Positions 9,342 to 17,430 of a DNA stretch of 64,000 bases are shown here, piece by piece. The translations under genes and the position numbers were made by a program. The notes beneath the pieces were generated by a model. It did not search any database. It worked only from the letters and a program-made list of their open reading frames with translations, and was not told the DNA's origin. Source of the stretch: Variovorax sp. V213 (GTDB lineage Bacteria > Pseudomonadota > Gammaproteobacteria > Burkholderiales > Burkholderiaceae_C); the NCBI RefSeq assembly GCF_041154455.1, contig NZ_AP028664.1, forward strand, positions 1,861,001 to 1,925,000, written 5' to 3'. Positions within the stretch are counted from its first letter, which is position 1, and the number at the start of each line of letters is the position of its first letter.

Positions 9342-10172
9342 TTGACCCACGACGACAACACCTCGCGCCTGCCCACGTATTTCATCTCCCACGGCGGCGG
9401 CCCCTGGCCCTGGATGAAGAAGGAGATGGGCGGGGTCTACGACCAGCTGGCCGCGGCGCTGGCCGACATGCCGCGCCAGATCGGCCGCACGCCGGGCGCC
9501 ATCCTCATGGTGTCGGCCCATTGGGAGGCGCCGGTCTTCACGGTGCAGGGCAACCCGCGCCCGCCCATGATCTACGACTACGGCGGCTTTCCCGCCCACA
9601 CCTACGAAGTGCGCTACGACGCACCCGGCTCGCCCGAGTTGGCGCAGCGCGTGCAGGCGCTCCTTGCCGCGGCCCGGCTGCCGGCGGCCATCGACCCCGA
9701 GCGCGGCTTCGACCACGGCATGTTCTCGCCCATGAAGGCGATGTATCCCGATGCCAACGTGCCGGTGGTGCAGCTGTCGCTGCGCCGCGGGCTCGATCCG
9801 GCGGAGCACCTGGCGCTCGGCCGCGCGCTCGCGCCGCTGCGGGATGAGAACGTGCTCATCGTGGGCAGCGGCCTGAGCTATCACAACCTGCGCAATTTCG
9901 GCCCGCAGGCGCACGGCGTGTCGAAGGCCTTCGGCGACTGGCTCGATGACACCGCCGTGCAAGCGGCGCCGCAGGCGCGCGCGCAGCGGCTGCAGGACTG
10001 GGCATCGGCCCCCTCGGCGCGCATGGCGCATCCGCGCGAGGAACACCTCATTCCACTGATGGTGGCCGTCGGGGCGGCCGAGCAGGAGCCCGGCGAACGC
10101 GTCTATCACGAAGACGGTTTCATGGGCGGACTGGTGGTGTCGAGCTACCGCTTCGGCGCTGCCGCCAGCTGA
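9342..10172 (+). CDS. Class III extradiol dioxygenase (LigB/DODA type)
   Basis: 276 residues from the TTG at 9342 (then THDDNTSRLPTYFISHGGG). This start has an AAGGAG box 8 nt upstream, whereas the in-frame ATG at 9303 has none and would leave almost no promoter space. The family opens aromatic diols between a hydroxylated carbon and its neighbour using a non-haem metal. Putative metal ligands are visible in SHGGGPW, SAHWEAP, FDHGMFSPM and LSYHNLR. Plant and bacterial 4,5-DOPA dioxygenases share this plan, but the true substrate is uncertain. It is followed 28 bp later by an alpha/beta hydrolase and is probably activated by the divergent LysR protein. Confidence 0.85.
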   Translation: MTHDDNTSRLPTYFISHGGGPWPWMKKEMGGVYDQLAAALADMPRQIGRTPGAILMVSAHWEAPVFTVQGNPRPPMIYDYGGFPAHTYEVRYDAPGSPELAQRVQALLAAARLPAAIDPERGFDHGMFSPMKAMYPDANVPVVQLSLRRGLDPAEHLALGRALAPLRDENVLIVGSGLSYHNLRNFGPQAHGVSKAFGDWLDDTAVQAAPQARAQRLQDWASAPSARMAHPREEHLIPLMVAVGAAEQEPGERVYHEDGFMGGLVVSSYRFGAAAS

Positions 10173-10200
10173 AAAGGCGGCGGGTTGGCAGAATCGGGCG

Positions 10201-11085
10201 ATGCCTTCCATTCCCGATTCAGATTCCACTTCAGATTCAGGCCGCGAAGCCCGCCTCTTGATCGAACGCATCGCCGCGAGCGGTACGCGCCATGACGTGG
10301 TGCACGGCGGCGTTCGCGTCTGCTGGCGCCGCTTCGGTGCTGAAAACGCCCATCCGCCGCTGGTGCTGCTGCACGGCGGCCATGGCAGCTGGATGCACTG
10401 GCTGCGCAACGTCGAGGCGCTGTCGGCCCGGCACACGCTGTGGCTTCCCGACATGCCCGGGTTCAACGACTCCGACGCGCCGCCGCGCGCAGCCCCCGGC
10501 GACGATCCGCTCGGGCCGCTGCTCGATGCACTGGGCGGCTCGCTCGACCAGCTGATCGGCGCGGGCACGCCCATCGATCTGGGCGGCTTCTCCTTCGGCG
10601 GGCTCACCGCCGCGCGCTTCGCCGTACGGCGCGGTGCCATCCGGCGCCTGGCGCTCGTGGGCAGCGGAGGCCACGGCACCATGCGGCGCATGTCGGTGGA
10701 GATGATCAACTGGCGTGCCGCGCCCAGCCGCGAGGAAGAACGCGCCGCGCTGCTGCACAACCTCGGCGCGCTCATGCTGCACGACAAGGCGGCCATCGAC
10801 CCGCTGGCCTTCGAGATTCACGACATCTCGTGCCACGGCACGCGCTTTCGCAGCAAGGACGTGTCGCAGGCAGGCGGACTGCAGGCCGCGCTCGACACGC
10901 TCGGCGGACCGCAAATGCTGCTGTGGGGCGAGTACGACGTCACCGCCGATCCGCGTCCGCTGGTGGCGCAGCTCACGGCCGGCCAGCCGCAGCGCGAAGG
11001 CGTGGTGATCGACGGGGCAGGGCATTGGGCGCAGTACGAACGCGCCGACGAATTCAACCGGCTGCTGCTGCGCTTCCTGGGCTGA
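10201..11085 (+). CDS. Alpha/beta hydrolase
   Basis: 294 residues with a complete catalytic set. The oxyanion strand is HGGHGSW near residue 58, the nucleophile elbow GFSFGG near 128, the acid in GEYDVTADP near 245 and the catalytic His in GAGHWAQYER near 275. Together with the upstream extradiol dioxygenase it could hydrolyse a ring-cleavage product, as MhpC/BphD-like enzymes do, but the shared operon is the only evidence for that. It converges on the Bug receptor gene that ends at 11092. Confidence 0.85.
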   Translation: MPSIPDSDSTSDSGREARLLIERIAASGTRHDVVHGGVRVCWRRFGAENAHPPLVLLHGGHGSWMHWLRNVEALSARHTLWLPDMPGFNDSDAPPRAAPGDDPLGPLLDALGGSLDQLIGAGTPIDLGGFSFGGLTAARFAVRRGAIRRLALVGSGGHGTMRRMSVEMINWRAAPSREEERAALLHNLGALMLHDKAAIDPLAFEIHDISCHGTRFRSKDVSQAGGLQAALDTLGGPQMLLWGEYDVTADPRPLVAQLTAGQPQREGVVIDGAGHWAQYERADEFNRLLLRFLG

Positions 11086-11091
11086 GCCGCG

Positions 11092-12111
11092 CTATTGCTT
11101 CGCGAGCCCGAGCTTGCGGATGATGTCGCCCCACTGCTCGTAGGTCGCGCGCGTGAGCTCGGCCAGTTGCGCCGGGCTCGACGACTCCGCCTCGTAGGCG
11201 CCCTGGCGGAAGAAGTCGCGCGTGGCGGGCATCGCGAGCACCTGCGCGAGCGCGCCGTTGAGCCGGGCGACCACGGGCGCCGGCATGCGCGCGGGGCCGT
11301 AGAAGCCGAGCCAGCTCGGCATGTCGACGCCGCTCACGCCCTGCTCGGTCATCGTGGGCACGTCGGGCAGCATCGCGCTGCGCCTGGGCGCTGCCACCGC
11401 CAGCATGCGGACCTTGCCGGTGGCGGTGTTCTGGATCGCGTTGGGCGCGGCGTCGAAGTAGTACTGCACGCGGCCCGCGAGAAAGTCCTTCGCGGCATCG
11501 GCACCGCCCTTGTAGGGCACGTGAACCACGTCCAGCCCCGCCTGCTTCGCGAACGCCTCGCCGTAGATGTGCGACGAGGTGCCGGTGCCGAAGGAGGCGT
11601 AGCTCATCTTCCCCGGGTTGGCCTTGATGTAGGCCACCAGCTCCTGCACCGTGCGCGCGGGCACGCTCGCATGCACCGTCAGCACCAGCGGGCCGCGCGC
11701 GCCGAGAGAGATGGGCGTCAGGTCCTTGAACGGGTCATAGCGCACCTGCGCCAACGTCTGCGGGTTCTGCGCCACCACGGAGGAGGGCGCGTACATCAGG
11801 GTGTAGCCGTCGGGCGCGGCGCGAATCACTTCCTCGGTGGCAAGGATGAAGCTCGCGCCCGGCCGGTTCTCCACGATGACCGGCGCCTGCAGCACCTCGC
11901 CGAGCTTGTTGGCGACGAAGCGCGCCTGCGCATCCGAGGCACCGCCCGCCGCGAGGCCGAGCACGATGCGGATGCTGCGGCCCTTCTCGGGGAAGGGCGC
12001 GGGCCCGGCGGCGAGCGCGGCCAACGGCAATGCGGCCGCGCCAAATGCGACCCCGAGCCCGAGCCACGCGGTAGCGCGTCGGCGGACGATGGAGGAAGGC
12101 AAGCGGTTCAT
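11092..12111 (-). CDS. Bug-family periplasmic solute receptor 1 (TTT-type)
   Basis: 339 residues with a long N-terminal export signal (hydrophobic stretch WLGLGVAFGAAALPLAALAA, residues about 16-35) and the Bug/TctC fold. The phosphate-like carboxylate-binding loop GLAAGGASDAQAR and the PGASFILATEEV and APDGYT segments are characteristic. Bug proteins capture small organic acids in the periplasm for tripartite tricarboxylate transporters, or act as orphan sensors; no TctAB membrane partner is in the window. Its start overlaps the stop of the preceding Bug gene by 4 bp. The two are clearly related in sequence, which suggests tandem duplication. Confidence 0.92.
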   Translation of the reverse strand: MNRLPSSIVRRRATAWLGLGVAFGAAALPLAALAAGPAPFPEKGRSIRIVLGLAAGGASDAQARFVANKLGEVLQAPVIVENRPGASFILATEEVIRAAPDGYTLMYAPSSVVAQNPQTLAQVRYDPFKDLTPISLGARGPLVLTVHASVPARTVQELVAYIKANPGKMSYASFGTGTSSHIYGEAFAKQAGLDVVHVPYKGGADAAKDFLAGRVQYYFDAAPNAIQNTATGKVRMLAVAAPRRSAMLPDVPTMTEQGVSGVDMPSWLGFYGPARMPAPVVARLNGALAQVLAMPATRDFFRQGAYEAESSSPAQLAELTRATYEQWGDIIRKLGLAKQ

Positions 12112-13106
12112 TGCCTGGCCAACCCGACCTGCTGCACCATCGCGCCCCAGCGCTCGTAGCTCGAACGCGTGATGCCGGCAAACTCCTCGGGCGTGCTGGC
12201 CCCGGCTTCATAGCCGCCGCTGCGGTAGAAGTCGCGCACCTGCGGCATCGCCAGCACCTGCGCGAGGGCCGCGTTGAGCCTGGCGACCACTGGCGCGGGC
12301 ATGTGCGCCGGTCCGTAGAAGCCGAGCCAGCTCGGCAGGTCGAGCCCGGTCACGCCTTGCTCGGCGAACGTCGGCACGTCGGGCAGCGCGGCAATGCGCG
12401 CGTTCGCGGCAATCGCCAGGATCTTCACCTTGCCAGTGCCGGAGGTGATGACGGCCGAGGAGGCCGAATCGAACATGTACTGCACGCGGCCGCCGATCAG
12501 GTCCTTGGCCGCGTCCGAGCCGCCCTTGTAGGGAATGTGCACCGCGTCGATGCCGGCCTTCTTCACGAAGGCCTCGCCGTAGATGTGCGACGAGGTGCCC
12601 GCGCCGAAGGAGGCATAGCTCACCTTGCCGGGGTTCGCCTTCACGTAGGCGACGAGTTCCTTCACGTTGTTGGCGGGCACGGTGGTGCTCACCGACAGCA
12701 CCAGCGGCCCGCGGCCGCCCATCGAAATGGCGGTGAAGTCCTTGCAAGGGTCGTAGGGCACCTGGGAGAAGGTGTGCGGGTTTTGCGCCATGGTCGACGA
12801 GGGCGCGTAGAGCAGGGTGTAGCCGTCGGGCAGCGCGCGCGCCACCTCGCTGGCCGCGAGCATGGTGCTGGCACCGGGCTTGTTGTCGACGATCACGCCG
12901 GTGCCCAGCACCTCGCCGAGCTTCTGCGCCACGATGCGCGCCTGCGCGTCGGTGCCGCCGCCGGCCGTGAAGCCCACCACGATGCGGATCGGCTTGCCGC
13001 CGCGCACGGGGAAGTCTTGCGCCAGGGCCAGGGGTGCCACGCCCAGGAGGGCCGCCGCGCCGAGCGCCGCACCGAACGCGCGGCGGGTGCCGCAGGGTTT
13101 CTTCAT
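12108..13106 (-). CDS. Bug-family periplasmic solute receptor 2 (TTT-type)
   Basis: 332 residues, signal peptide at about 1-29 (ALGAAALLGVAPLALAQ), followed by GGKPIRIVVGFTAGGGTDAQ and the NKPGASTMLAASEV segment of the Bug fold. It shares many identical blocks with the neighbouring receptor (for example KANPGK, SYASFG, GTSSHIYGEAF and HIPYKGG or HVPYKGG), so the pair arose by duplication and may bind related acids. It is the first gene of the leftward transcript and diverges from the FAD oxidoreductase across a 166-bp AT-rich promoter region. Confidence 0.92.
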   Translation of the reverse strand: MKKPCGTRRAFGAALGAAALLGVAPLALAQDFPVRGGKPIRIVVGFTAGGGTDAQARIVAQKLGEVLGTGVIVDNKPGASTMLAASEVARALPDGYTLLYAPSSTMAQNPHTFSQVPYDPCKDFTAISMGGRGPLVLSVSTTVPANNVKELVAYVKANPGKVSYASFGAGTSSHIYGEAFVKKAGIDAVHIPYKGGSDAAKDLIGGRVQYMFDSASSAVITSGTGKVKILAIAANARIAALPDVPTFAEQGVTGLDLPSWLGFYGPAHMPAPVVARLNAALAQVLAMPQVRDFYRSGGYEAGASTPEEFAGITRSSYERWGAMVQQVGLARQ

Positions 13107-13138
13107 CGATGTCTCCGTTTGGAATGTTCTTCTTATAT

Positions 13139-13153
13139 TGATTTAGAAAATCA
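13139..13153. promoter_or_regulatory. 15-bp palindrome, candidate IclR operator
   Basis: TGATTT-AGA-AAATCA is a perfect inverted repeat in an AT-rich stretch between divergent genes. IclR-family sites are often 15-bp palindromes of this build, and an IclR gene lies in the adjacent operon. A related half-site (TTGAAATCAA) recurs about 75 bp to the right, near the oxidoreductase promoter. Confidence 0.5.
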
Positions 13154-13212
13154 TAAAAATCCACATGATCTAGGGAATACCCCGAAGAAATGCCATTTTA
13201 GAGGATTTGTGT

Positions 13213-13246
13213 TTGACAAAATGAACATTGAAATCAAAATACGATG
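13213..13246 (+). promoter_or_regulatory. Candidate sigma-70 promoter for the AcnX operon
   Basis: TTGACA at 13213-13218 is a perfect -35 box. The best -10 candidates are AAAATA after 17 bp or TACGAT after 21 bp, neither ideal, so an activator or operator may matter. It lies about 30-60 bp upstream of the oxidoreductase start at 13273. Confidence 0.45.
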
Positions 13247-13272
13247 AAACAGCCCATCCAAGACACTCATCC

Positions 13273-14727
13273 ATGAAAACTGTCGTCCGCACCGACGAGC
13301 GCATCCTGTCCTCCGACATCTTCGACCGCGACAGCCGCGTCAAGCGTACTGACCACGGCACCTGGGCCGAGCCCGGCAAGGACATTCCGGTCTACCACCG
13401 CTGCGGCGTGCTGGTGGTGGGCGGCGGGCCTTCGGGCACCGCGGCCGCCGCAGCCGCGGCACGCGCGGGCGCCGACGTGGCGCTGCTCGAGCGCTACAAC
13501 CACCTGGGCGGGCTTTCCACCGGCGGCCTCGTGATCTGGATCGACCGCATGACCGACTGGGAGGGCCAGCTGGTGATCCGCGGCTTTGCCGAAGAGCTGT
13601 TCGATCGCCTGCCGGCCGATGCCATCGCCGGACCCGCGCGCGAAGACTGGGGCTCGCAGGACGCGGCCAAGGCCGCCCACTGGTCGCAGCGCACCGCCGC
13701 CTACCACGGCGTGGTCACGTGGTCGCCCACCATCGACCCGGAACGGCTCAAGCTGCTGTCGCAGGAGATCGTGCTGGAGCGCAAGGTCAAGCTGATCTAC
13801 CACTCGTGGGCGGCCATTCCCATCGTGCAGGACGGTGCCGTGAAAGGCGTGGTGTTCGAGAGCAAGGAAGGCCGCATGGCGATCATGGCCGACGTGGTGG
13901 TCGACGCCACCGGCGACGGTGACCTGTTCGCGCGTGCCGGCGCCGCCTACGTGAACGACATCGAGGAGGCCGACGTGCACCACTGCATGAACACCTCGTG
14001 GCTCTTCGGCGGCGTGGACATGAACCGCTGGATCGGGTTCAAGGCCGGCCAGCCCGAGGCGTTCAGCGCCTTCATGGCGCGCGGGCGCGAGCAATGCGGC
14101 CTGTTCGAGCGGCCCTTCGTCTCGTGGCGCAACGACGTGGCGCTGTTCATGGGGCCGCGCCAGTCGGGTTATTCTGCGCTCGACGTGGACGACCTCACGG
14201 CCGTGGAAGTGCGCTCGCACCGTGCGATGGCCGCGCACCTGGACTACTTCAAGGCGCATGCGCCGGGCTTCGAGGATGCCTATCTCATGCTCAGCGCACC
14301 GCAGATCGGCGTGCGCCATGCGCGGCGCCTGAGCGGCGTGGGCGCCGTGCTGCGCAGCCAGTGGCCCGACGGCGTGGCGCTGGCCGACGAGGTGGGCGTG
14401 ACGCCCGCGGTATCGCCGAAGTTTCCGAACATCTCCATTCCCTACGGCGCGCTGGTGCCGCAGCAGCTCGACGGCCTGCTGGCCTGCGGGCGCCACATCT
14501 CGTGCGACCGCAACTCGCACGGCTTCATGCGCGAGATCCCGCAATGCTGGATCACCGGTCAGGCCGCGGGCGTGGCAGCGGCGCTGGCGTCGCAGGGCGG
14601 CGTCGAACCGCGCGCGATCGACGTGAGCGCGCTGCAGTCCGCGCTGCTCGCGCAGGGCGTGTACCTGCGTGCCGGCGCCGCGGGGCAGGGCGCGCATGCG
14701 CCGGCTGTGGCCGAAGCCGGCGTGTGA
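13273..14727 (+). CDS. FAD-dependent oxidoreductase
   Basis: 484 residues. The dinucleotide-binding motif VVGGGPSGTAAAAAAARAGA is at about residues 46-65, followed by the acidic end of beta-2 in LLERYNHLGGLSTGG. The rest matches the FAD_oxidored class, including a late GRHISCDRNSHGFMR segment. Members oxidise organic acids such as tricarballylate or hydroxy acids; the precise substrate is unknown. The ATG at 13273 (MKTVVRTDERIL) is preferred to one further upstream, which would overlap the promoter. It starts the operon with IclR, aconitase X and the IlvD-type dehydratase, so it probably performs the first oxidation of the incoming acid. Confidence 0.85.
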   Translation: MKTVVRTDERILSSDIFDRDSRVKRTDHGTWAEPGKDIPVYHRCGVLVVGGGPSGTAAAAAAARAGADVALLERYNHLGGLSTGGLVIWIDRMTDWEGQLVIRGFAEELFDRLPADAIAGPAREDWGSQDAAKAAHWSQRTAAYHGVVTWSPTIDPERLKLLSQEIVLERKVKLIYHSWAAIPIVQDGAVKGVVFESKEGRMAIMADVVVDATGDGDLFARAGAAYVNDIEEADVHHCMNTSWLFGGVDMNRWIGFKAGQPEAFSAFMARGREQCGLFERPFVSWRNDVALFMGPRQSGYSALDVDDLTAVEVRSHRAMAAHLDYFKAHAPGFEDAYLMLSAPQIGVRHARRLSGVGAVLRSQWPDGVALADEVGVTPAVSPKFPNISIPYGALVPQQLDGLLACGRHISCDRNSHGFMREIPQCWITGQAAGVAAALASQGGVEPRAIDVSALQSALLAQGVYLRAGAAGQGAHAPAVAEAGV

Positions 14728-14800
14728 ATGTCTTGCCATGAACCCGGCCGACGCGCTTTCGCCAGCCTCTACATTGGAGCGTCTTGCAAAGGGTTCCTCC

Positions 14801-15643
14801 ATGTCCACTGACAAAAACGACACCTCCTTTTCCGCTGCCGAATCCGCCGATGCGCGCGGCGACCGCTCCGACACCGTGAGCGCGCTGGAGCGCGGCATCT
14901 CGGTGCTGCGCTGCTTCAGCGAAGAGCGTCCCGTGCTGGGCCACGCCGACATCGCGCGCATGACCGGTATTCCGCGGCCGACCGTCAACCGGCTCGTCGC
15001 CACGCTGCTCTCGCTGGGCATGCTCAAGGCCGCGCAGATTGCCGACCGCTTCATGCTCGGCCCGGGCGTGGTGTCGCTGTCGCGCGTATTCCTCGGCAGC
15101 CTCGACGTGCGAGCCGCCGCGCGGCCCAGCATGCAGGCGATGGCGGAGGAGGTGGGGGCCTCGGTCTACCTGGCGATACGGGACGGCATGGAGATGGTGC
15201 TGATCGAGGCCTGCCGGCCGCGCTCGTCGATGCTGTCGGCGCGGCTCGACGTGGGCTCGCGTGCGCCGCTGGCCAATTCGGCTTTGGGCCGCGCGTATCT
15301 CTCTGCCCTGCCCGAAGCGCAGCGCAACCAGCTGGTCGATTCGATGCGTCTCCTGCGCGGCCCCGAATGGGACAGCATCGCGCCCGGCATGACGCGCGCC
15401 ATCGGCGAAGCCAGGCGGCTGGGCTATTGCCTCTCGCTCGGCGAGTTCCACCGCGAGATCAACTCCGTGTCGGTGCCCCTCATCGGGCCCGACGGCGAAG
15501 TGATGGCGCTCAACGGCGGCGGCGCGGCCTTCGTGTTCACCGAGGAGCGCCTGCGCAACGAACTGGCACCGCGCCTGCACGACATCGCGCTCACCATTGC
15601 GCGCGACATTGGCGGCCACGTGCCCACGCCCTTGCCGGGCTAG
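14801..15643 (+). CDS. IclR-family transcriptional regulator
   Basis: 280 residues. The N-terminal winged helix is at about residues 27-90 (ALERGISVLRCFSEERPVLG, then HADIARMTGIPRPTVNRLVA) and the GAF-like effector domain runs from about 100 to 270. The start at 14801 has an AAAGGG box nearby; an ATG at 14738 is a possible longer form. It sits between the oxidoreductase and aconitase X genes on the same strand and probably controls this operon and the divergent Bug pair. Effectors of IclR proteins are usually the pathway's acid or an intermediate. Confidence 0.9.
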   Translation: MSTDKNDTSFSAAESADARGDRSDTVSALERGISVLRCFSEERPVLGHADIARMTGIPRPTVNRLVATLLSLGMLKAAQIADRFMLGPGVVSLSRVFLGSLDVRAAARPSMQAMAEEVGASVYLAIRDGMEMVLIEACRPRSSMLSARLDVGSRAPLANSALGRAYLSALPEAQRNQLVDSMRLLRGPEWDSIAPGMTRAIGEARRLGYCLSLGEFHREINSVSVPLIGPDGEVMALNGGGAAFVFTEERLRNELAPRLHDIALTIARDIGGHVPTPLPG

Positions 15644-15685
15644 CCCGGCCGACCCCACGACAGTACAAGAACGGAGACACAGGCC

Positions 15686-16981
15686 ATGCACCTGAGCGAT
15701 GAAGAAAAAGCCATGATGGACGGGCGCGACGGACCGGCCGTGCAGAAGGCGATGGACCTCCTGATGCGCTACGGCGAAGCGCTGGGCGCCGAGCGGCTGG
15801 TGGAGACGCGCAACGTCTGCGCCACCATCACCTCGACCACACCGTTCCAGCGCGACTTCGCGCTCGCCAAGGGCGGCGGCATGGACGCGGTGTTCTCCGA
15901 GTTCAGCCTCGACAGCCAGGAGACCGTCGAGATCCCGAAGTTCAAGGTCTTCACGAGCCACCTGCAGTTGGGCTTCGACCCGGGCCAGCCCGAGCGCATG
16001 GGCGTGAGCGAGGAGATCGTGCAGTTCTACAACAAGAGCGAGCGCCATGCGGCCGGCCTCGGCGCGCAGATCATGAACACCTGCACGCCGTACCAGGTGG
16101 GCAACATCCCGACACGCGGCGAGCACTGCGCGTGGATGGAGTCGTCGGCCGTGGTGTATTGCAACTCGGTGCTCGGCGCGCGCACCAACACCGAGGGCCG
16201 CGAGAGCACGGGTGCGGCGATGCTCACCGGCCGCATTCCGTACTGGGGCTACCACCTCGACGAGAACCGCTATGCCACGCACGTCGTCGAACTCGACGTC
16301 GAAGTGGAATCGGTGCAGGACTGGGGCTTGCTGGGCTACTACATCGGCGAGCATGTGCAGGAGCGCGTGCCGGTGGTGCACAGCAGGCGCGGCATCGGCC
16401 GCGTGCCGAATCTGCCGAGGCTCAAGCACTTCGGCGCGGCCGCCTCGTCTTCGGGCGGCGTGGAGATGTACCACATCGCCGGCATCACGCCCGAGGCGCT
16501 GACGCTGGAGCAGGCGCTCGGCGCACGCGCGCCGGTCGAGGTGCTGCGCTACTGCGAGGCCGAGCGCCGCGCCACCTACGAGAAGATCAACGCCACCGGA
16601 AAAGACGCCGAGGTGCAGTACGTGATGCTCGGCTGCCCGCACTACACCATCGAGCAGATCTGGGAGGCCGCGCAGCTCATCGAGGGCCGCAAGGTGCACC
16701 CGGATTGCGAACTTTGGATCTTCACGCCGCGCGCCATCAAGTCGCTGGCCGACCGCAACGGCTACACGAAGATCATCGAGGACGCGGGCGGCATCCTCAT
16801 GGCCGACAGCTGTTCCGCCATGAGCCGCGCCGTGCCCAAGGGCACGAAGACGGTGGCGCTCGATTCCGCGAAGCAGGCGCACTACCTGCCCGCGATCCTC
16901 GGCGTGCAGGCGTGGTTCGGCAGCACGGCGGAGTGCGTCGATGCGGCGTGTACGGGGCGGTGGAATGGAGGCTATGCATGA
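15686..16981 (+). CDS. Aconitase X (AcnX) large subunit
   Basis: 431 residues of the aconitase X catalytic domain (formerly DUF521). It opens with LSDEEKAMMDGRDGPAVQKA, typical of the family, and carries conserved cysteines in MNTCTPYQVG, RGEHCAWMES and late DSCSAMSRA, compatible with an iron-sulfur cluster. Characterised bacterial AcnX pairs are hydro-lyases, for example cis-3-hydroxy-L-proline dehydratase; archaeal ones act on phosphomevalonate. Here the neighbouring oxidoreductase, IlvD-type dehydratase and Bug receptors suggest a hydroxy-acid dehydration step, with substrate unassigned. The stop overlaps the small-subunit start by 4 bp, consistent with a heteromeric enzyme. Confidence 0.88.
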   Translation: MHLSDEEKAMMDGRDGPAVQKAMDLLMRYGEALGAERLVETRNVCATITSTTPFQRDFALAKGGGMDAVFSEFSLDSQETVEIPKFKVFTSHLQLGFDPGQPERMGVSEEIVQFYNKSERHAAGLGAQIMNTCTPYQVGNIPTRGEHCAWMESSAVVYCNSVLGARTNTEGRESTGAAMLTGRIPYWGYHLDENRYATHVVELDVEVESVQDWGLLGYYIGEHVQERVPVVHSRRGIGRVPNLPRLKHFGAAASSSGGVEMYHIAGITPEALTLEQALGARAPVEVLRYCEAERRATYEKINATGKDAEVQYVMLGCPHYTIEQIWEAAQLIEGRKVHPDCELWIFTPRAIKSLADRNGYTKIIEDAGGILMADSCSAMSRAVPKGTKTVALDSAKQAHYLPAILGVQAWFGSTAECVDAACTGRWNGGYA

Positions 16982-17430
16982 GCGACACCGTCATGAACGA
17001 ACTAACCATCGTGATCCGCGGCCGCAAGGTGGTGGGCGGCATTGCGGAAGGCGAGGCGCTGGTCACGCGCGACCGTATCTCGGGCTGGGGCGGCATCGAT
17101 CCGCGCACCGGCACCGTCATCGAGACGCGGCACGAACTGCGCGGCCAGAGCTTCGCGGGCAAGGTGCTGGTGTTTCCGGGGGCCAAGGGCTCGTCGGGAT
17201 GGTCGGCGATGTTCCATATGACGCGGCTTATGAACTCGTCGCCGGCGGCATTCCTGTTCAACGAGATGACGACCAAGATGGCGCTCGGCGCCGTGGTCAC
17301 GCACTCGCCCTCGATGACCGATTTCGAACGCGACCCGCTCGAGTGCATCGAGACCGGCGATTGGGTGCGCGTGGATGCCGACCGCGGCGTGATCGAGGTC
17401 ACCAAAAAGAAACTCGGAGACCGCCCATGA
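16978..17430 (+). CDS. Aconitase X (AcnX) small subunit, DUF126
   Basis: 150 residues corresponding to the swivelling domain of aconitases. The characteristic loop FPGAKGSSGWSAM is near residue 75, where AcnX enzymes carry a catalytic serine, and the domain ends with a beta-rich GDWVRVDADRGVIEV. It is translationally coupled on both sides (ATGA overlaps with the large subunit and with the dehydratase gene). In other species the two AcnX parts may be fused; here they are separate. Confidence 0.88.
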   Translation: MSDTVMNELTIVIRGRKVVGGIAEGEALVTRDRISGWGGIDPRTGTVIETRHELRGQSFAGKVLVFPGAKGSSGWSAMFHMTRLMNSSPAAFLFNEMTTKMALGAVVTHSPSMTDFERDPLECIETGDWVRVDADRGVIEVTKKKLGDRP

